Assembly (NCBI GenBank): GCA_022414725.1
Contig: CM039462.1
Location: 53,390,714-53,454,713 of the forward strand
From: Microglena sp. YARC
Lineage: Eukaryota; Chlorophyta; Chlorophyceae; Chlamydomonadales; Chlamydomonadaceae
DNA length: 64,000 nucleotides
Direction of reading: 5' to 3'
This document shows, one piece after another, positions 32,466-42,527 of this stretch (position 1 is the stretch's first letter; every line of letters begins with the position of its first letter). The translations under genes and the position numbers were made by a program. The notes under the pieces were generated by a model, which was given only the letters and a program-made list of their open reading frames with translations, ran no database searches and was not told where the DNA came from.

Positions 32466-32639
32466 AGAGCCTCTCAGCTTCGAAGGCCCAGCCCTCCCGC
32501 CTAGGTGTCGCATGGGATTCATGTCTTCTGGTGAAGCGAGATGCAGCCTGCCTGGAAGCATCTAATTTGAAATGCTGTACGGTTAGGCATATCGAAAAGG
32601 CAACTGGGGTTGTACACTGTCAACATGAGTCAATAGTGA

Positions 32640-33760
32640 TCGTTCCCAAATGTGGTTTTATCTAGTGTTTAGTGCATGTGGGTTGTGTGGTTGTGGGTGG
32701 CAGGTTATGTGGGCGTGTGGGCACACAACGGTGTGTGTGACTGGGAAGTGTGGGGTTGGGTTGGGTTGGGGAGGGGGGGGGGGGGGGATATGCATGCGGG
32801 TTGGTTTGCGACTTGGGATGACGAATCATGTTCGTGGCACCGGTGGCATATTGTTAGCGTGTTTATCTATGTGAGTGTGTGTGTTTATGTGGGTTGGTGT
32901 GTTTGGTATGGAGCTTGCATGGGAAATCATGTGCGAAGGCGTGGTGCATGTGTATTCTTGTTGAAAATTGTGTGTGTGTATGTAGTCTCTCTGGGTTGGT
33001 TGGTTTGGTTTGAAGCGTTGCATGAATCATGTGCACTGTTGCTGCACAGTGGTGTGTATTTGTGTGATTTTAAAACTCATACCCTGCTTGCGTGTATATG
33101 GGTGGGTGTGTTTGTTTATGAGCTTGCTTGGAAATCTTGTTTTGCGTCTTGTGCGCGTGCATGCCTGCTGTGCCTGGTGGCTGTAATTTGTTTTCAAACT
33201 CAAAAGACCTCACAAGCTTGCGTGTGAATCATGTGCATGCACAGTGATTGTATATTTGGTGTGCATGCGTGCTTGTGTGAATGTGGGTTAGTGTCTTTGG
33301 TTATGAGCTCGCTTGGGAATCTTGTGCGTGGGCCAGTGTGGTTCAAAAGGGTCGCCTTATGTGTGTTTTGGTTTATGAAGCTTGCTTGGGAATCTTGTGA
33401 ATTTGATTCATGATATGAAGGCAGTGGTGGTGGGTGTGTGGCTTGGTTATGAGTCTCGCTGAATCTTGTGGCGTGGGCAGTGTGGTGTACGTGTGCGTGG
33501 GCAGTGGTGAAGTGGGTTGGTGTATTTGGTTATGAGCTCGCTTGGGAATCTTGTCAGGCAGCGTGGGCAGTTGGGTAGCCCGCGTGTACGTGTGCGTGGG
33601 CAGTGGTGTGGTGGGTTGGTGTTTATTTTTAATTTTAATTGTTTGTTTATGGGCTTGCGTCTGAAATCATGCGTGCCTTTGGGTGGCGCATGTGTGGTGC
33701 GTGTATTGCATGCCGTGCGTGTCATGTTGGTACCTCAAGCATGTAAGGTTGAGTTCCGGG
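32640..33760. repeat. GT-rich diverged array (GAGCTTGCTTGGGAATC)
   Basis: Loosely repeated units with GGTTATGAGCTCGCTTGGGA, ATCTTGTGCGTGGGCAGTG and GTGTGTTTG, ending in a poly-G tract near 33760. 33770-33890 shows nothing notable. Confidence 0.7.
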
Positions 33761-33999
33761 GGGGGGGGGGGGTCCCTGTTATTCACTTTTGAATTTGTAT
33801 ACTTCAATATAGGGTGATACGAGGGAATGTACATGTTTGTACTGTGTGTCTGTGTGCAAGTGGGGTTGTTGGTTTGTTTGTATCGTCAAGTTTACCATGG
33901 AGATTGCGGTATGTGGGCCAGTGATAGATAGATGTAGCAAATATGAATAGGGTTGGGAAGCAACCGTCTGTTTTTATTTATAAGCCGTTTAAACGCATG

Positions 34000-34170
34000 C
34001 ATTGAAACGTAAAACGTAGGTAATGTTTTTGTACATTCTGAAGTAAATACTTTTACATGGGTTTTTGTTGGTAATGTTTTTTGTAGTTTCTGAAGAGAAA
34101 CACTTTTAGGTAGGTAATGTTTTTTGTACTTTGCTGAAGGAAATACTTTTACAAGGTATTTCCGCGTTGC
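34000..34170. repeat. About 54-bp tandem repeat, three copies
   Basis: GTAATGTTTTTTGTA, TCTGAAG and AATACTTTTAC recur three times. The minus-strand ORF across it (Lys/Thr-rich) is probably a shadow. 34170-34690 is unassigned and includes a TATATATA near 34431. Confidence 0.7.
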
Positions 34171-34689
34171 TAATTTAATTGGCATCACATGTCAACTCCT
34201 ACTCAACTCTCAGAAGAAGGTAAAGCTAGACCAGATGAAGATATAAGTACTAGCACATGAGTACCCTGGGTGTACCGGAACGCGCCAAAGCTAAACTCAT
34301 AGAGCTTCTGCTTTGCGCGCAGTTACCCACTCTGTTGGGCTTTCAAGCTTTCCAGTTAACTCGAAACAGCATACCGCACTAAGTCAACTCCATGCGTATG
34401 CCGTCTTCAACAGGATTTTTAAATCCGCACCCTATATATACTGATCGCCTCGTTTTGACCCCCGTTTTAGCGAAATTATCGCTATAAAAAAAGTAAAAAC
34501 AAAAAAATGTTTTTCTTCTTTTTGCCCTAAAAAGCTACAAAAAGCTGTAAAAGGCTATAGAAAGCACCAAAACGCTGTTCCTGGAGGAGGCTTAAAACCT
34601 TAAAGCTAGGAGAAAACCACTTTCAGATTTGAAAACAAAATCACTGGTCTTCAATACATCTGTTTGGCCATGAGCCGTAGGGGGGACAG

Positions 34690-34925
34690 TCTCTGTACTA
34701 TCAGAGGGCATCCTTGGAATACGACAGATGGAAATGTGATATTGACCTGGAGGACAGCAACAAGCTGCAGCGCGCGCTCGACCCCTCTTCTGTAACTGCT
34801 GAACAGGTATCCTTCAACCTCTATACTAGAACAGCGGTGGAGAGTTACTCGTGCGAGTGTTACTGCCACAACGGGGGTAAGGACAGTCTATTGGCCACCA
34901 CTTTGACCTCAACTGCAATAAGTAT
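34690..34925 (+). CDS. Candidate exon(s), unrecognised protein
   Basis: The plus strand reads LEYDRWKCDIDLEDSNKLQR and ALDPSSVTAEQ up to GAACAG|GTATCC (near 34806), then VSFNLYTRTAVESYSCECYC up to ACGGGG|GTAAGG (near 34876). Composition is normal and both breaks resemble 5' splice sites. The following DNA is C-rich with an echo of CTGCAATAAGTATT at 34914 and 35183. It could be an upstream part of the plus-strand gene. No family recognised. Confidence 0.3.
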
Positions 34926-35215
34926 TTACCACCCCCCAAACCCCAAACCCCCAGCCTCAGTCCCAGCCAGCTCCACCCACCTACCCACCCACCCCACACC
35001 CAGCCCCCCCACCCACCCAACCTCCAAGACGCCTAACCCTCCTATGCCGACCACCCAACCCCCCAGCTCCAGCCCCCCCACCCACACACCCACCCCACCC
35101 ACCACTGAAAATACTATACCACCCCACGAGTAGCCCCCTTGGCCCAAGGGCACCTTCCCATCCAGGCCCCACCTTACCTTTCCTGCAATAAGTATTCTAC
35201 CCGACCCTCCCTGTT
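34926..35215. repeat. C-rich low-complexity (ACCCACCC)n
   Basis: CCCCCAACCC and CCACCCACC runs. No coding support. 35216-36040 is non-repetitive, stop-rich in all frames, and holds nothing I can identify. Confidence 0.85.
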
Positions 35216-36066
35216 CGGGGTAAGCTACCAATATACTGCGTTACACCCGTTTTGATGTCTCTAGTCCCAGTGCTGGTCAACAGGACCCGGATGATTTTTG
35301 ATTAAGTAGACGACGGCAACAAGCCCTCAGGACAATATCTGTATAGGTATTCCGCGTCTTCTTCACCCAAGTCCTGATGCAGGCTCACCGTCTCACTCCA
35401 AAAATCCGAAGTCCCCATCCATGCAACCACCGGAAACCAGGAGCCATCCTAAGCGCATTAGACCCAGTTTAAAGACTGTCCAGCAGGGATTGAAAATAGT
35501 TGTATAAAGATGCGATCGCTACTTTGACCCCGTTGGGCCCAAATTGTGTCCGGCTATACAGAATGATTTGAAAAAAAAAACTGTGCCCAGTCCATTCAAG
35601 TCTATGAGACGGTGTCAAAGTCCCCAAGCCCTAGCGAGTAGCGACCGCATAATTGCAGCAACGTGATGTTATAATCGACATTGGATAACAGATGGTCTGT
35701 ACTCGATAACCAAGCCTGCAGACTCCTCATCGTCTGCAGCAGATTGAGCAGCTTATTTCTACTCCCTGGATTGTCAACAACTAACTAACTACCTATTGTA
35801 CCGTTTATTGAACAACACTTCTATACACCAAACTCCCGTGGGCAGAATGAAAATCACGGGATTGTAGTCTGTAGAAACTTGCAACTTAAAGATGCGGACG
35901 TGGATCCAGCCCCTTTAAGGCTGCTCGCTGTCCCCTTCGGCAGTGATATTCAATACAATATTAAATATATTCAATTCAAATAAAAGGATTCTTGTCAAAA
36001 TATAATACAGCCAATCTCAACACCCAGGTCATGTAAATAAAGGAATCATTTTGTTCTCCCAGAACC

Positions 36067-36420
36067 TTGGTTACTTGGCTCCAGCCCCCAGAAATTTGTG
36101 TCCGCCATCCAGGGTTGCTCAGGACCTGGGTCCTCCGTCACAGACACCCCAACGTCCAGGGTCCGTTGCGTCGCAGGATCAGGGGCAACGTGGGTGTGGG
36201 CCCGCTGACCACGAAGGAAGGGCTGTTTTGTCGCATGACACAGGTTTTACAATTGTTGAACTCCGTCTCAGGCAGCAGAGCTGGGGGTCCTCCTGAGATA
36301 CCTGCGTCGCCTCTATTTCAGGCAGTGGGGAAAGTTATGAATTCCCAGTCCTCATTTGTTAACTTTTACTCAGGTTCTCTCCAAATGAAATTTCTGAGAC
36401 CACCCGAAATGACTCCATGA
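36067..36420 (+). CDS. Possible coding segment, unrecognised
   Basis: Open for 117 codons in one frame (includes RRRIRGNVGVGPLTTKEG and VMNSQSSFVNFYSGSLQMK) and for 81 codons in another. Normal composition and not repetitive. No start context or splice site decides the frame. It may be an exon or an old mobile-element gene. Confidence 0.25.
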   Translation: MVTWLQPPEICVRHPGLLRTWVLRHRHPNVQGPLRRRIRGNVGVGPLTTKEGLFCRMTQVLQLLNSVSGSRAGGPPEIPASPLFQAVGKVMNSQSSFVNFYSGSLQMKFLRPPEMTP

Positions 36421-36599
36421 GTTGGCCCAAGGAAGGGAAGCCATATTCTGGCACACTTCGGACTCGTGCAATATGTATTACCCCCCACCCCAAAAGAACC
36501 CACCGCCCCCCCCCCCTCCGCACCCCCCAACCCTAACCCCCCCCCCAAGCCCCCAATCCCCCAACACCCCCCCGCAAACCCAACCCCCACTCCCCGAGC

Positions 36600-36826
36600 A
36601 ACATAACTCCAATCCCGAATTTGCGACGGTTATACAGAGACGGTTGCCAGTTTGTGGAACCAACCGCAACATTAAAAAACACCCCCCATACAAATTCCCA
36701 CCGCTCTCGAAACTTGACGCACCCCTCGTGCTAGAAACGCCGTTTCGGAAACGACTACAGACAACCCCCTATCTGCTTTCCGATCCTCCAGACCAATTGG
36801 AGCTCATTCACCCACTATCCTGCTAA
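36600..36826 (+). CDS. Possible coding segment, unrecognised
   Basis: After a C-rich low-complexity tract, the plus strand is open and reads NSNPEFATVIQRRLPVCGTN, then KKHPPYKFPPLSKLDAPLVL and ETPFRKRLQTTPYLLSDPPD, ending in a stop. Composition looks like a real protein tail. No family recognised. Confidence 0.3.
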
Positions 36827-36867
36827 TTATTCCCTCTATCACTCACAGCACAGCCCGTTCCAGATCA

Positions 36868-37230
36868 GGTGCGGCATAGACCTCGATTCGACACCCGACT
36901 CTAGCTGCTTCGTTTCTTGCCGATGCCATGCGCCACAGCTACTCGCCCGACGCAACCCTAATGCGGCATAATTCACAGTTAGCCGCCTACTTGGCTGATC
37001 AATCCCCCGCGCGGCCACCCCACCCACTGTCGCCACCCCCACCCCCCTCTCTACCTTTTCGCTTTTCCACCCCCCCTCAATTCAATCCCTGGGCTGTCCC
37101 TGTTATGCAGGCCCAACACCTCGGAATAGCACTGACCAGTTTTACGACTGCTGACCAATGCTTGTTGGCTTTAGAACGCCCCCCTCCCCCCCGGCCCCGC
37201 CACGACCCCTCCTCACGCCCCCCAGGTTAG
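36868..37230 (+). CDS. Possible coding segment, unrecognised
   Basis: After a TAG just upstream the frame is open for about 120 codons: TSIRHPTLAASFLADAMRHS, SQLAAYLADQSPARPPHPLS, a Pro-rich run, then NPWAVPVMQAQHLGIALTSF. It is followed by TTAGTCAAAAATGAG. The ORF sits in frame with an ATG at 36928. Not recognised; the three segments between 36.0 and 37.2 kb may belong to one decayed gene. Confidence 0.3.
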
Positions 37231-37234
37231 TCAA

Positions 37235-37790
37235 AAATGAGAAGTATGTGCATTTGTCAAGGGCACACCTACCCAGGGCACTTTTGACAGGTAGGGGGCA
37301 GCCATTAGGCAACCTCATTATTATTGCTAGTCAGGATTCGAGCAGTGAAACAGGGTGGAAGGCCCTCTCCACCCCACCTCACCCCACCTCACACACTCCC
37401 GGCGCCCTGTGGGCTAGCACGGGCATGACTAGCCCTAGTTTCTGTTGTTTTGGTTTCCTAGTGGTTTTTGTTTTCCTAGATTTTTGACAGGTAGGGACAC
37501 CCCTCGGCAACCTCATTATGTTTGCTCGTCAGGATTGTCGGGAAATCAGGGTTTGGAAGGCCTCTCCACCGCCCACATCACACAACTCCGGCGTGTGACT
37601 AGCCCTCTTTTTTCTTTGTTTTCCGAGGTTTGTTTTTCCCGATTTTTAGCAGGTAGGGCCTTCAGCTTATGTTTTTCACCTAACAGGATTTTACCGAATA
37701 AGGGGTACTACTCTCGCCCCCCCCCCCCGCCCCCCGCCCATAAAAAAAGCACCCTGTGGATGGAACAGCATGGGCAAGCCTGTTAGTAGT
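37235..37790. repeat. About 190-bp tandem repeat, three diverged copies
   Basis: Units contain TTTTTGACAGGTAGGG, GGCAACCTCATTAT and GGAAGGCCTCTCCACC. Each includes a CAG|GTAGGG junction that resembles a 5' splice site. A further TTTCCGAGGTTTTTTAGTTT tail lies at 37790-37830. Confidence 0.7.
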
Positions 37791-37909
37791 TTCCGAGGTT
37801 TTTTAGTTTTTCCATTTCGTTCAACCTTCTCATCTGATCGATGTTTCTGGGGAGAGTCATTTGAGTTACTCAGGGCTGGCTTGGCACTCCTAAACAAAGG
37901 CCTGATCTT

Positions 37910-38010
37910 GTGTTTTCTTGGGGCAGAGCCTCTTTCAGAGGGGAGCCCACTTGTCCGTCGACTGCCATCTCATCCATCCATCTCATCGTCTGACGCATGA
38001 AGCCTGAACC
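37910..38010. repeat. Dispersed repeat fragment, GC-hairpin family
   Basis: GGCAGAGCCTCTTTCAGAGG, then TTGTCCGTCGACTGCC and CATCTCATCGTCTGACGCAT and GAAGCCTGA. Closely parallels 545-660 (GTCCGTCC, CATCCATCAGACCGTCTGAC, GATGAAGCCTGA). Confidence 0.5.
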
Positions 38011-38044
38011 GTTCCAACAAGGCCTGATCTTGTTTTTTTTACAT

Positions 38045-38185
38045 GATTTCCGAGTCTACTCCCGGTTGGGCGAATGGTTAATGGTTGATCATTATCGCTG
38101 GACTCAAAGAAGGTGGCTGGGGTTTGAATCTTCGGGTGCGCTTAAGTGTTCGGGTCGCAGTCAACCGCCATGGTAGCACTGTTTT
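38045..38185 (+). mobile_element. tRNA-derived SINE, plus strand, diverged
   Basis: Head: GTTGGGCGAATGGTTAATGG (A-box-like) and GGGGTTTGAATCTTCGG (B-box-like), then GTCGCAGTCAACCGCCATGG and TAGCACTG, matching the body of the other copies. The 3' part is missing or unrecognisable. Confidence 0.55.
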
Positions 38186-38329
38186 AGGATAAAGTAGCAG
38201 CCGCATATAGAAGTGCTCTGTATAACCACGCCCCAGGTGGTATCTTACTTTTTCCAATTTTTTTTTTTCCCCAAAAAAAAACTCAACTTTTTTTTTTTTC
38301 ATTCTTTTGTCCCGGTTTTTCCCCATTCC

Positions 38330-40070
38330 GCCGTTTATCATATCGTTATGTTCTGAGCCATGATTTGTCTGAGCCACACCATTTCGAGGCCTATTATCTG
38401 ATTCGCGTGATTTATGGGATATTCTCTGACTTGAAAGGTTCTCTATGGTTATATTCTGGGGGCCATGTTTGTCCTGATCACGCATTTCTCATATGTTATG
38501 TTTCTGAGCATGATTTGTCTGAGCACGACCATTTTGGGTGAGATAATGATCTGATTCAATGTGATTGATGGGTGTTCTCTGACTTTTAGGTTCTCCGGTT
38601 TATATTCTGGCACTGTTTTTTGGTCCCTAGTCCATGCCATTTCTCATAATGTTATGTTATGACCATGTTTTGTCTGAGCCACGCTGTTTTGGTGAGATAT
38701 GATCTGGATTCATGTGGCTTGATGGGCTATTATCTGACTTTTTTTAGGTTTCTCTGGTTTTTTTCTGGCCATGTTTGTCCTGATCACGCCATTTCTGATA
38801 TGTTATGTTCTGAGCCATGATTTGTCTGAGCCACGCCATTTGTGAGATATTATCTGATTCGTGTGATTGACGGGATGTTATCTGGCATGTTTGTTTTCTG
38901 GTAATTATGAGCCCTGGAAGTGGGTTTGCCCGAGTCACTCCCCATTTCTGATATGTATGTTCTGATATTCATGATTTGTCTGAGCTATGTGATTGATGGG
39001 AATGTCCGCTGACCCGTGTTATTGTCTGATTTTTTGTATGTGTTTTCCTGTTTTTTGTAACGTTTGTGTATGTTATTATGAGCTATGTATTTGCACTTGT
39101 CACGCCATTTATACTTATGCAATATTGTGGATTCATGTTTTGTCTGAGCTATGTGATTGATTTGGGATGTCCGTGACCTCGCGTATGTTGTCTGATTTTT
39201 GTATGTTTCCTGTTTTTGTAACGTTTTCTGGTATGTATTATGAGCTATGTTTTGCCCAAGTCACGCCATTTATGATATGCAATGTTATTAGTCATGTTTT
39301 GTCTGAGCTATGTGATTGTATGGGAATGTCCGCTGGACCCGTATGTTGTCTGATTTGTGTATGTTTCTGTTTTTTTAATGTTTCTGGTCATGTATTATGA
39401 GCTATGTTTTGCCCAAGTCACGCCATTTATGATATGTTATGTTATTAGTCATGTTTTGTCTGAGCTATGTGATTGATGGGGATGTCCGCATGACCGTATG
39501 TTTTGTCTGATTTGTGTATGTTTCCTGTTTTTTTAAATGTTTTTTCTGGTAAGTAACTTAGAGCTATGTTTTGCCCAAGTCACGCCATTTATGATATGTT
39601 ATGTTATTAGTCATGTTTGATCTGAGCCATGTGATTGATGGGGTGTTAGCTGACAACTATATTGAATGATATGTTATGTTCTAGCATGATTTGTCTGAGC
39701 ATGCATTTTTTTGATGATATTCTCTGATTCATATGATTGATCAGGAATTATCTGACACATATGTGTTTTGATATGTTTTCGTTATGAGTCATGTTTTGTC
39801 TGAGCCTGTGACTGATTAGAATGTATCTGCTTTCAAATGTTATCTAGTTTTGTATAATGAGCCATGTTTTGCCTGAGTCACGCCATTTATGATATGACTC
39901 AGATTCAGATTAAGATTTCAGGTCCAATTTGTTTTGTCGATCAAAATAGGGATGGATGTCTGATCATGTTTTGTCTGAATCATGTGATTGATGAGATCTC
40001 AGCTGACTTTTTTTTTGCATGCGTATTTTATATTCTCTGTGGTCCTGGCATCTTTCAGGAATAAAGCCAC
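38330..40070. repeat. About 150-bp diverged array (TTTTGTCTGAGCCACGCCAT)
   Basis: A dozen units with GATATGTTATGTT, CATGATTTGTCTGAGCC, GTGATTGATGGG and TTATCTGA. Unit length drifts. No gene. The last 60 bases before 40130 are A/T-rich and palindromic around TTTCGAAATT. Confidence 0.8.
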
Positions 40071-40196
40071 CACATTCAATTTTCAAAATTCGAAATTCAA
40101 AATTTCGAATTTAAATTTCAAATTTCAGATAAGGATGATACCTTAAAATCATTGTAACGCTTTGAATCCATGATTGTAGTTCCTGTGCTAGGACTC

Positions 40197-40792
40197 CAGG
40201 TGTCAGGTAGGGAGGGGAGGGGGGTGAGAGGGGATAGGGAAGGGAGGGTAGGGTGGGGGTAGGAGGGGTGGGGGGTGGGGTAGCTGGTGGTGGGGGGCGG
40301 GGGAGGGGGTGGGGAAGTAGGGGAGGGGGGTGAGAAAAGGGGGAGGGTAAGGAGGAGGGGAGCAGGGGAGGAAGATGGAGGGGAGAGGGGAAGGGAGGGG
40401 GGGTTGAGAAGGGAGGGGGTGGAGGAGAGGGAGAGGGCGGCGGGGGAGGAGGGGAGAGGGAGGAGAGGGAAGGGTTGAGGGGGGGGTAGGGAGGAGAGGG
40501 GAAGGAGAGGTAAGGGAGGGGTGAGGAGGGGGAGAGTGAGGGGAGGGGAGGAGGGGGGTGGGTGGGGTGGGGGGGTGAGGGAGGAGGGGAGTGGAGAGAG
40601 AGGGGTGGGGTGTAAGGAGGGTCGGAGGGAAAGGGGGGGGTGGACTGGGGGAGAAGGGAGGGGAGGGTATGAAAGAAGGCGAGGTAGGGTCGAGGAGGGA
40701 GGTGAGCGGCTGCACGAGGAGGGGACAAGGGTGGAGGGATGGGGAGGGATGAGAAGGAGGAGGGGAGGGAGGAGGAGGAGAAGGAGAGATTC
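40197..40792. repeat. Homopurine (G/A) tract, plus strand
   Basis: About 590 bp of GGGGAGGGGAAGGAGAGG-like sequence with very few pyrimidines other than scattered T. Such tracts can form triplex DNA. A CT-rich counterpart lies at 41580-42280. Confidence 0.9.
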
Positions 40793-40795
40793 TGT

Positions 40796-41020
40796 GTCGC
40801 AGTCACAGGTTGATTCCAGAACTTGAGGGCATTCAAGCCAAGCCACATGGCCTTGACCCACGCCTTCCTACTTAATCGCAGTCACAGGTTGATTCCAGGA
40901 CTTGAGGGCATTCAAGCCAAGCCACATGGCCTTGACCCACGCCTTCCTACTGTATCGCAGTCACAGGTTGATTCCAGGACTTGAGGGCATTCAAGCCAAG
41001 CCACTCGGCCTTGCTCCACA
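40796..41020. repeat. 76-bp tandem repeat, three copies
   Basis: TCGCAGTCACAGGTTGATTC, GGGCATTCAAGCCAAGCCAC and TTGACCCACGCCTTCC. The minus strand is open across the copies (WLGLNALKSWNQPVTAIQ) and the plus strand in another frame, so strand and coding are undecided. Confidence 0.8.
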
Positions 41021-41095
41021 AGCTCCCCTCTTGTGCGGGAGGACCCCCCTCAGGGCCCCCTCCGTGCGGCTTGCCCCGGGCGGTCTGGTACTGAT

Positions 41096-41237
41096 GAGCA
41101 AGTACAAGCAGCACTACAAGCACGTCAGCAGCTGCCTTGAAGGACTGGTTTGGCGCAGTTGATGAGGTGGCAGTGACAAGGAAGCAAGCGGTACGGAGCA
41201 GTACAAGTGCACGGGAGGCGTTAGGCAATGTGTAGTG
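41096..41237 (+). CDS. Candidate exon upstream of GWD CBM45 segment
   Basis: The plus strand reads STSAAALKDWFGAVDEVAVT, RKQAVRSSTSAREALGNV and a TAG stop. Normal composition, on the same strand as the recognised GWD exons 1.2 kb downstream. It could be an exon that continues past a 5' splice site before the stop (AGGCAATGTGTAG contains no good consensus). Not demonstrably GWD. Confidence 0.25.
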
Positions 41238-41369
41238 GTGGTTTTGGTTGTGGTTGTGATGGTGTTTTTAATTTTTGTTCATGATGGCAGTGGCAGTGGT
41301 GGGGGTGGTGGTGATGGTCATGGTAATGGTCGTGATGGTCATGGTAATGATGATGGTAATTGTGGCTTT

Positions 41370-41548
41370 TATGGTTGTGGTGGCAGTGATACTGGTATTT
41401 GTCATAGTCGTGGCAGTGATACTGGTATTTGTCATAGTCGAGGCAGTGATACTGGTATTTGTCATAGTCGTGGCAGTGATACTGGTATTTGTCATAGTCG
41501 AGGCAGTGATACTGGTATTTGTCATAGTCGTGTCGGTGGTGCTGGATA
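41370..41548. repeat. 30-bp tandem repeat, six copies
   Basis: GTGATACTGGTATTTGTCAT then AGTCG(T/A)GGCA, six near-perfect copies with an alternating T/A variant (a 60-bp dimer). 41238-41370 is GGT/CAT-rich low complexity. Confidence 0.95.
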
Positions 41549-41579
41549 GTGATGGGGTGGTAAATGATTGGTTCCTCAC

Positions 41580-42285
41580 CGCCTCCTCTAAGCTCACCTT
41601 ACACCCTCCACTTTCCCACCTACCCCCTCTCCTCTCCTCCCACCTACCCCTCCACTCTCCCACCCCTCCACTCCCCTTTTCCGCCCCCTCTCCCTCCCTC
41701 CCTCCCCTCCCCTCCCCTCCCCTCCCCTCCCCTCCCCTCCCCTCTTCTCCCCTCTTCTCCCCGGCTCTTCTCCCTCTTCCTCTGCCCTCTGCCCTCTGCC
41801 CTCTGCCCTCTCGCCTCTCCCCTTCCCCCCCCCTCCCCACCCCCCCACCCTCCCCCATCACCTGCTGCAGTTCTCGCCACAGCGAAACAATCTCAAGCTC
41901 TGAGCGTGAGCACTTGCTGGTGTGGGGAGATGAATCCCCTCACTCCCCCCCCCCCCCCATACCGCCCCCCCCTTTACCCATCCCCCCCCCCACCACCACC
42001 ACCACCATCTACCCCCCCCCCCACTCTCCCCTCCCCCCACCTCCCTCCCCTCCTCCCAGTTCTCGCCCAACAACGAACATTTTTGAACCTCTCAGCTGAA
42101 GCACTTGCCTGGTGGGGGAGATGCCCCCCCCCCCCCCCCCCCCCCCCCTCCCTACACCCCCCTTTTACCCACCCCACCCACCCATTGTTTACCCACCCCG
42201 CCCCCCCCGCCCCCCTTTACCCACCCACCCACCCACCATCTAACCTCTTCCCCCACCCCCCACCCCCTCCCCCCCTTTGCTGCAG
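41580..42285 (+). repeat. CT-rich intronic tract with echoed exon start
   Basis: Pyrimidine-rich plus strand (CCCCTCCCCTCC, then CCCCCACC) holding three echoes of CAGTTCTCGCC(C)A, the putative start of a GWD-region exon: near 41873, 42057 and 42283. Each echo continues as AAGCTCTGAGCGTGAGCACT or a variant. This is the C-rich, 3'-splice-site half of an intron. Confidence 0.7.
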
Positions 42286-42409
42286 TTCTCGCCCAACGAC
42301 GAACAATTTGAAGCTCTGAGCGTGAGCACTTGCCTGGTGGGGGGAGATGGGGGCCCCCCTACACACGTTGCGCTCCGCATTGGCCGTGTGGGTTGCCACT
42401 GGTGACCAG

Positions 42410-42527
42410 GGCAAGGACTTGGGGAGCATGAAGCTGCACTGGGGTTGTATTGCGGATGCCAAAAGGATGAAGTGGCAGCCCCCTCCTGCTGGCTGGAGCA
42501 CCTCTCCAGACTTCTCCAAGGATGCAG
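42410..42527 (+). CDS. GWD: GWD exon: CBM45 start (LHWG), first copy
   Basis: Reads GKDLGSMKLHWGCIADAKRM then KWQPPPAGW and DFSKDAG, ending GATGCAG|GTGGGG. LHWG followed by a Trp-Pro-Pro-Pro stretch is typical of CBM45 modules, which bind starch. The 3' splice site is taken as GGTGACCAG at 42409, which gives phase 0; an upstream start near 42388 is possible. It ends in phase 1 and joins in frame to 45263 (G-GGAWQTPL). A second copy lies at 43250-43367. Confidence 0.75.

Noticed and set aside
40947..41228. Minus-strand gene ending in WLGLNALKSWNQPVTAIQ
   Set aside because: The open frame spans a 76-bp tandem repeat and overlaps a plausible plus-strand exon; no splice or start support.
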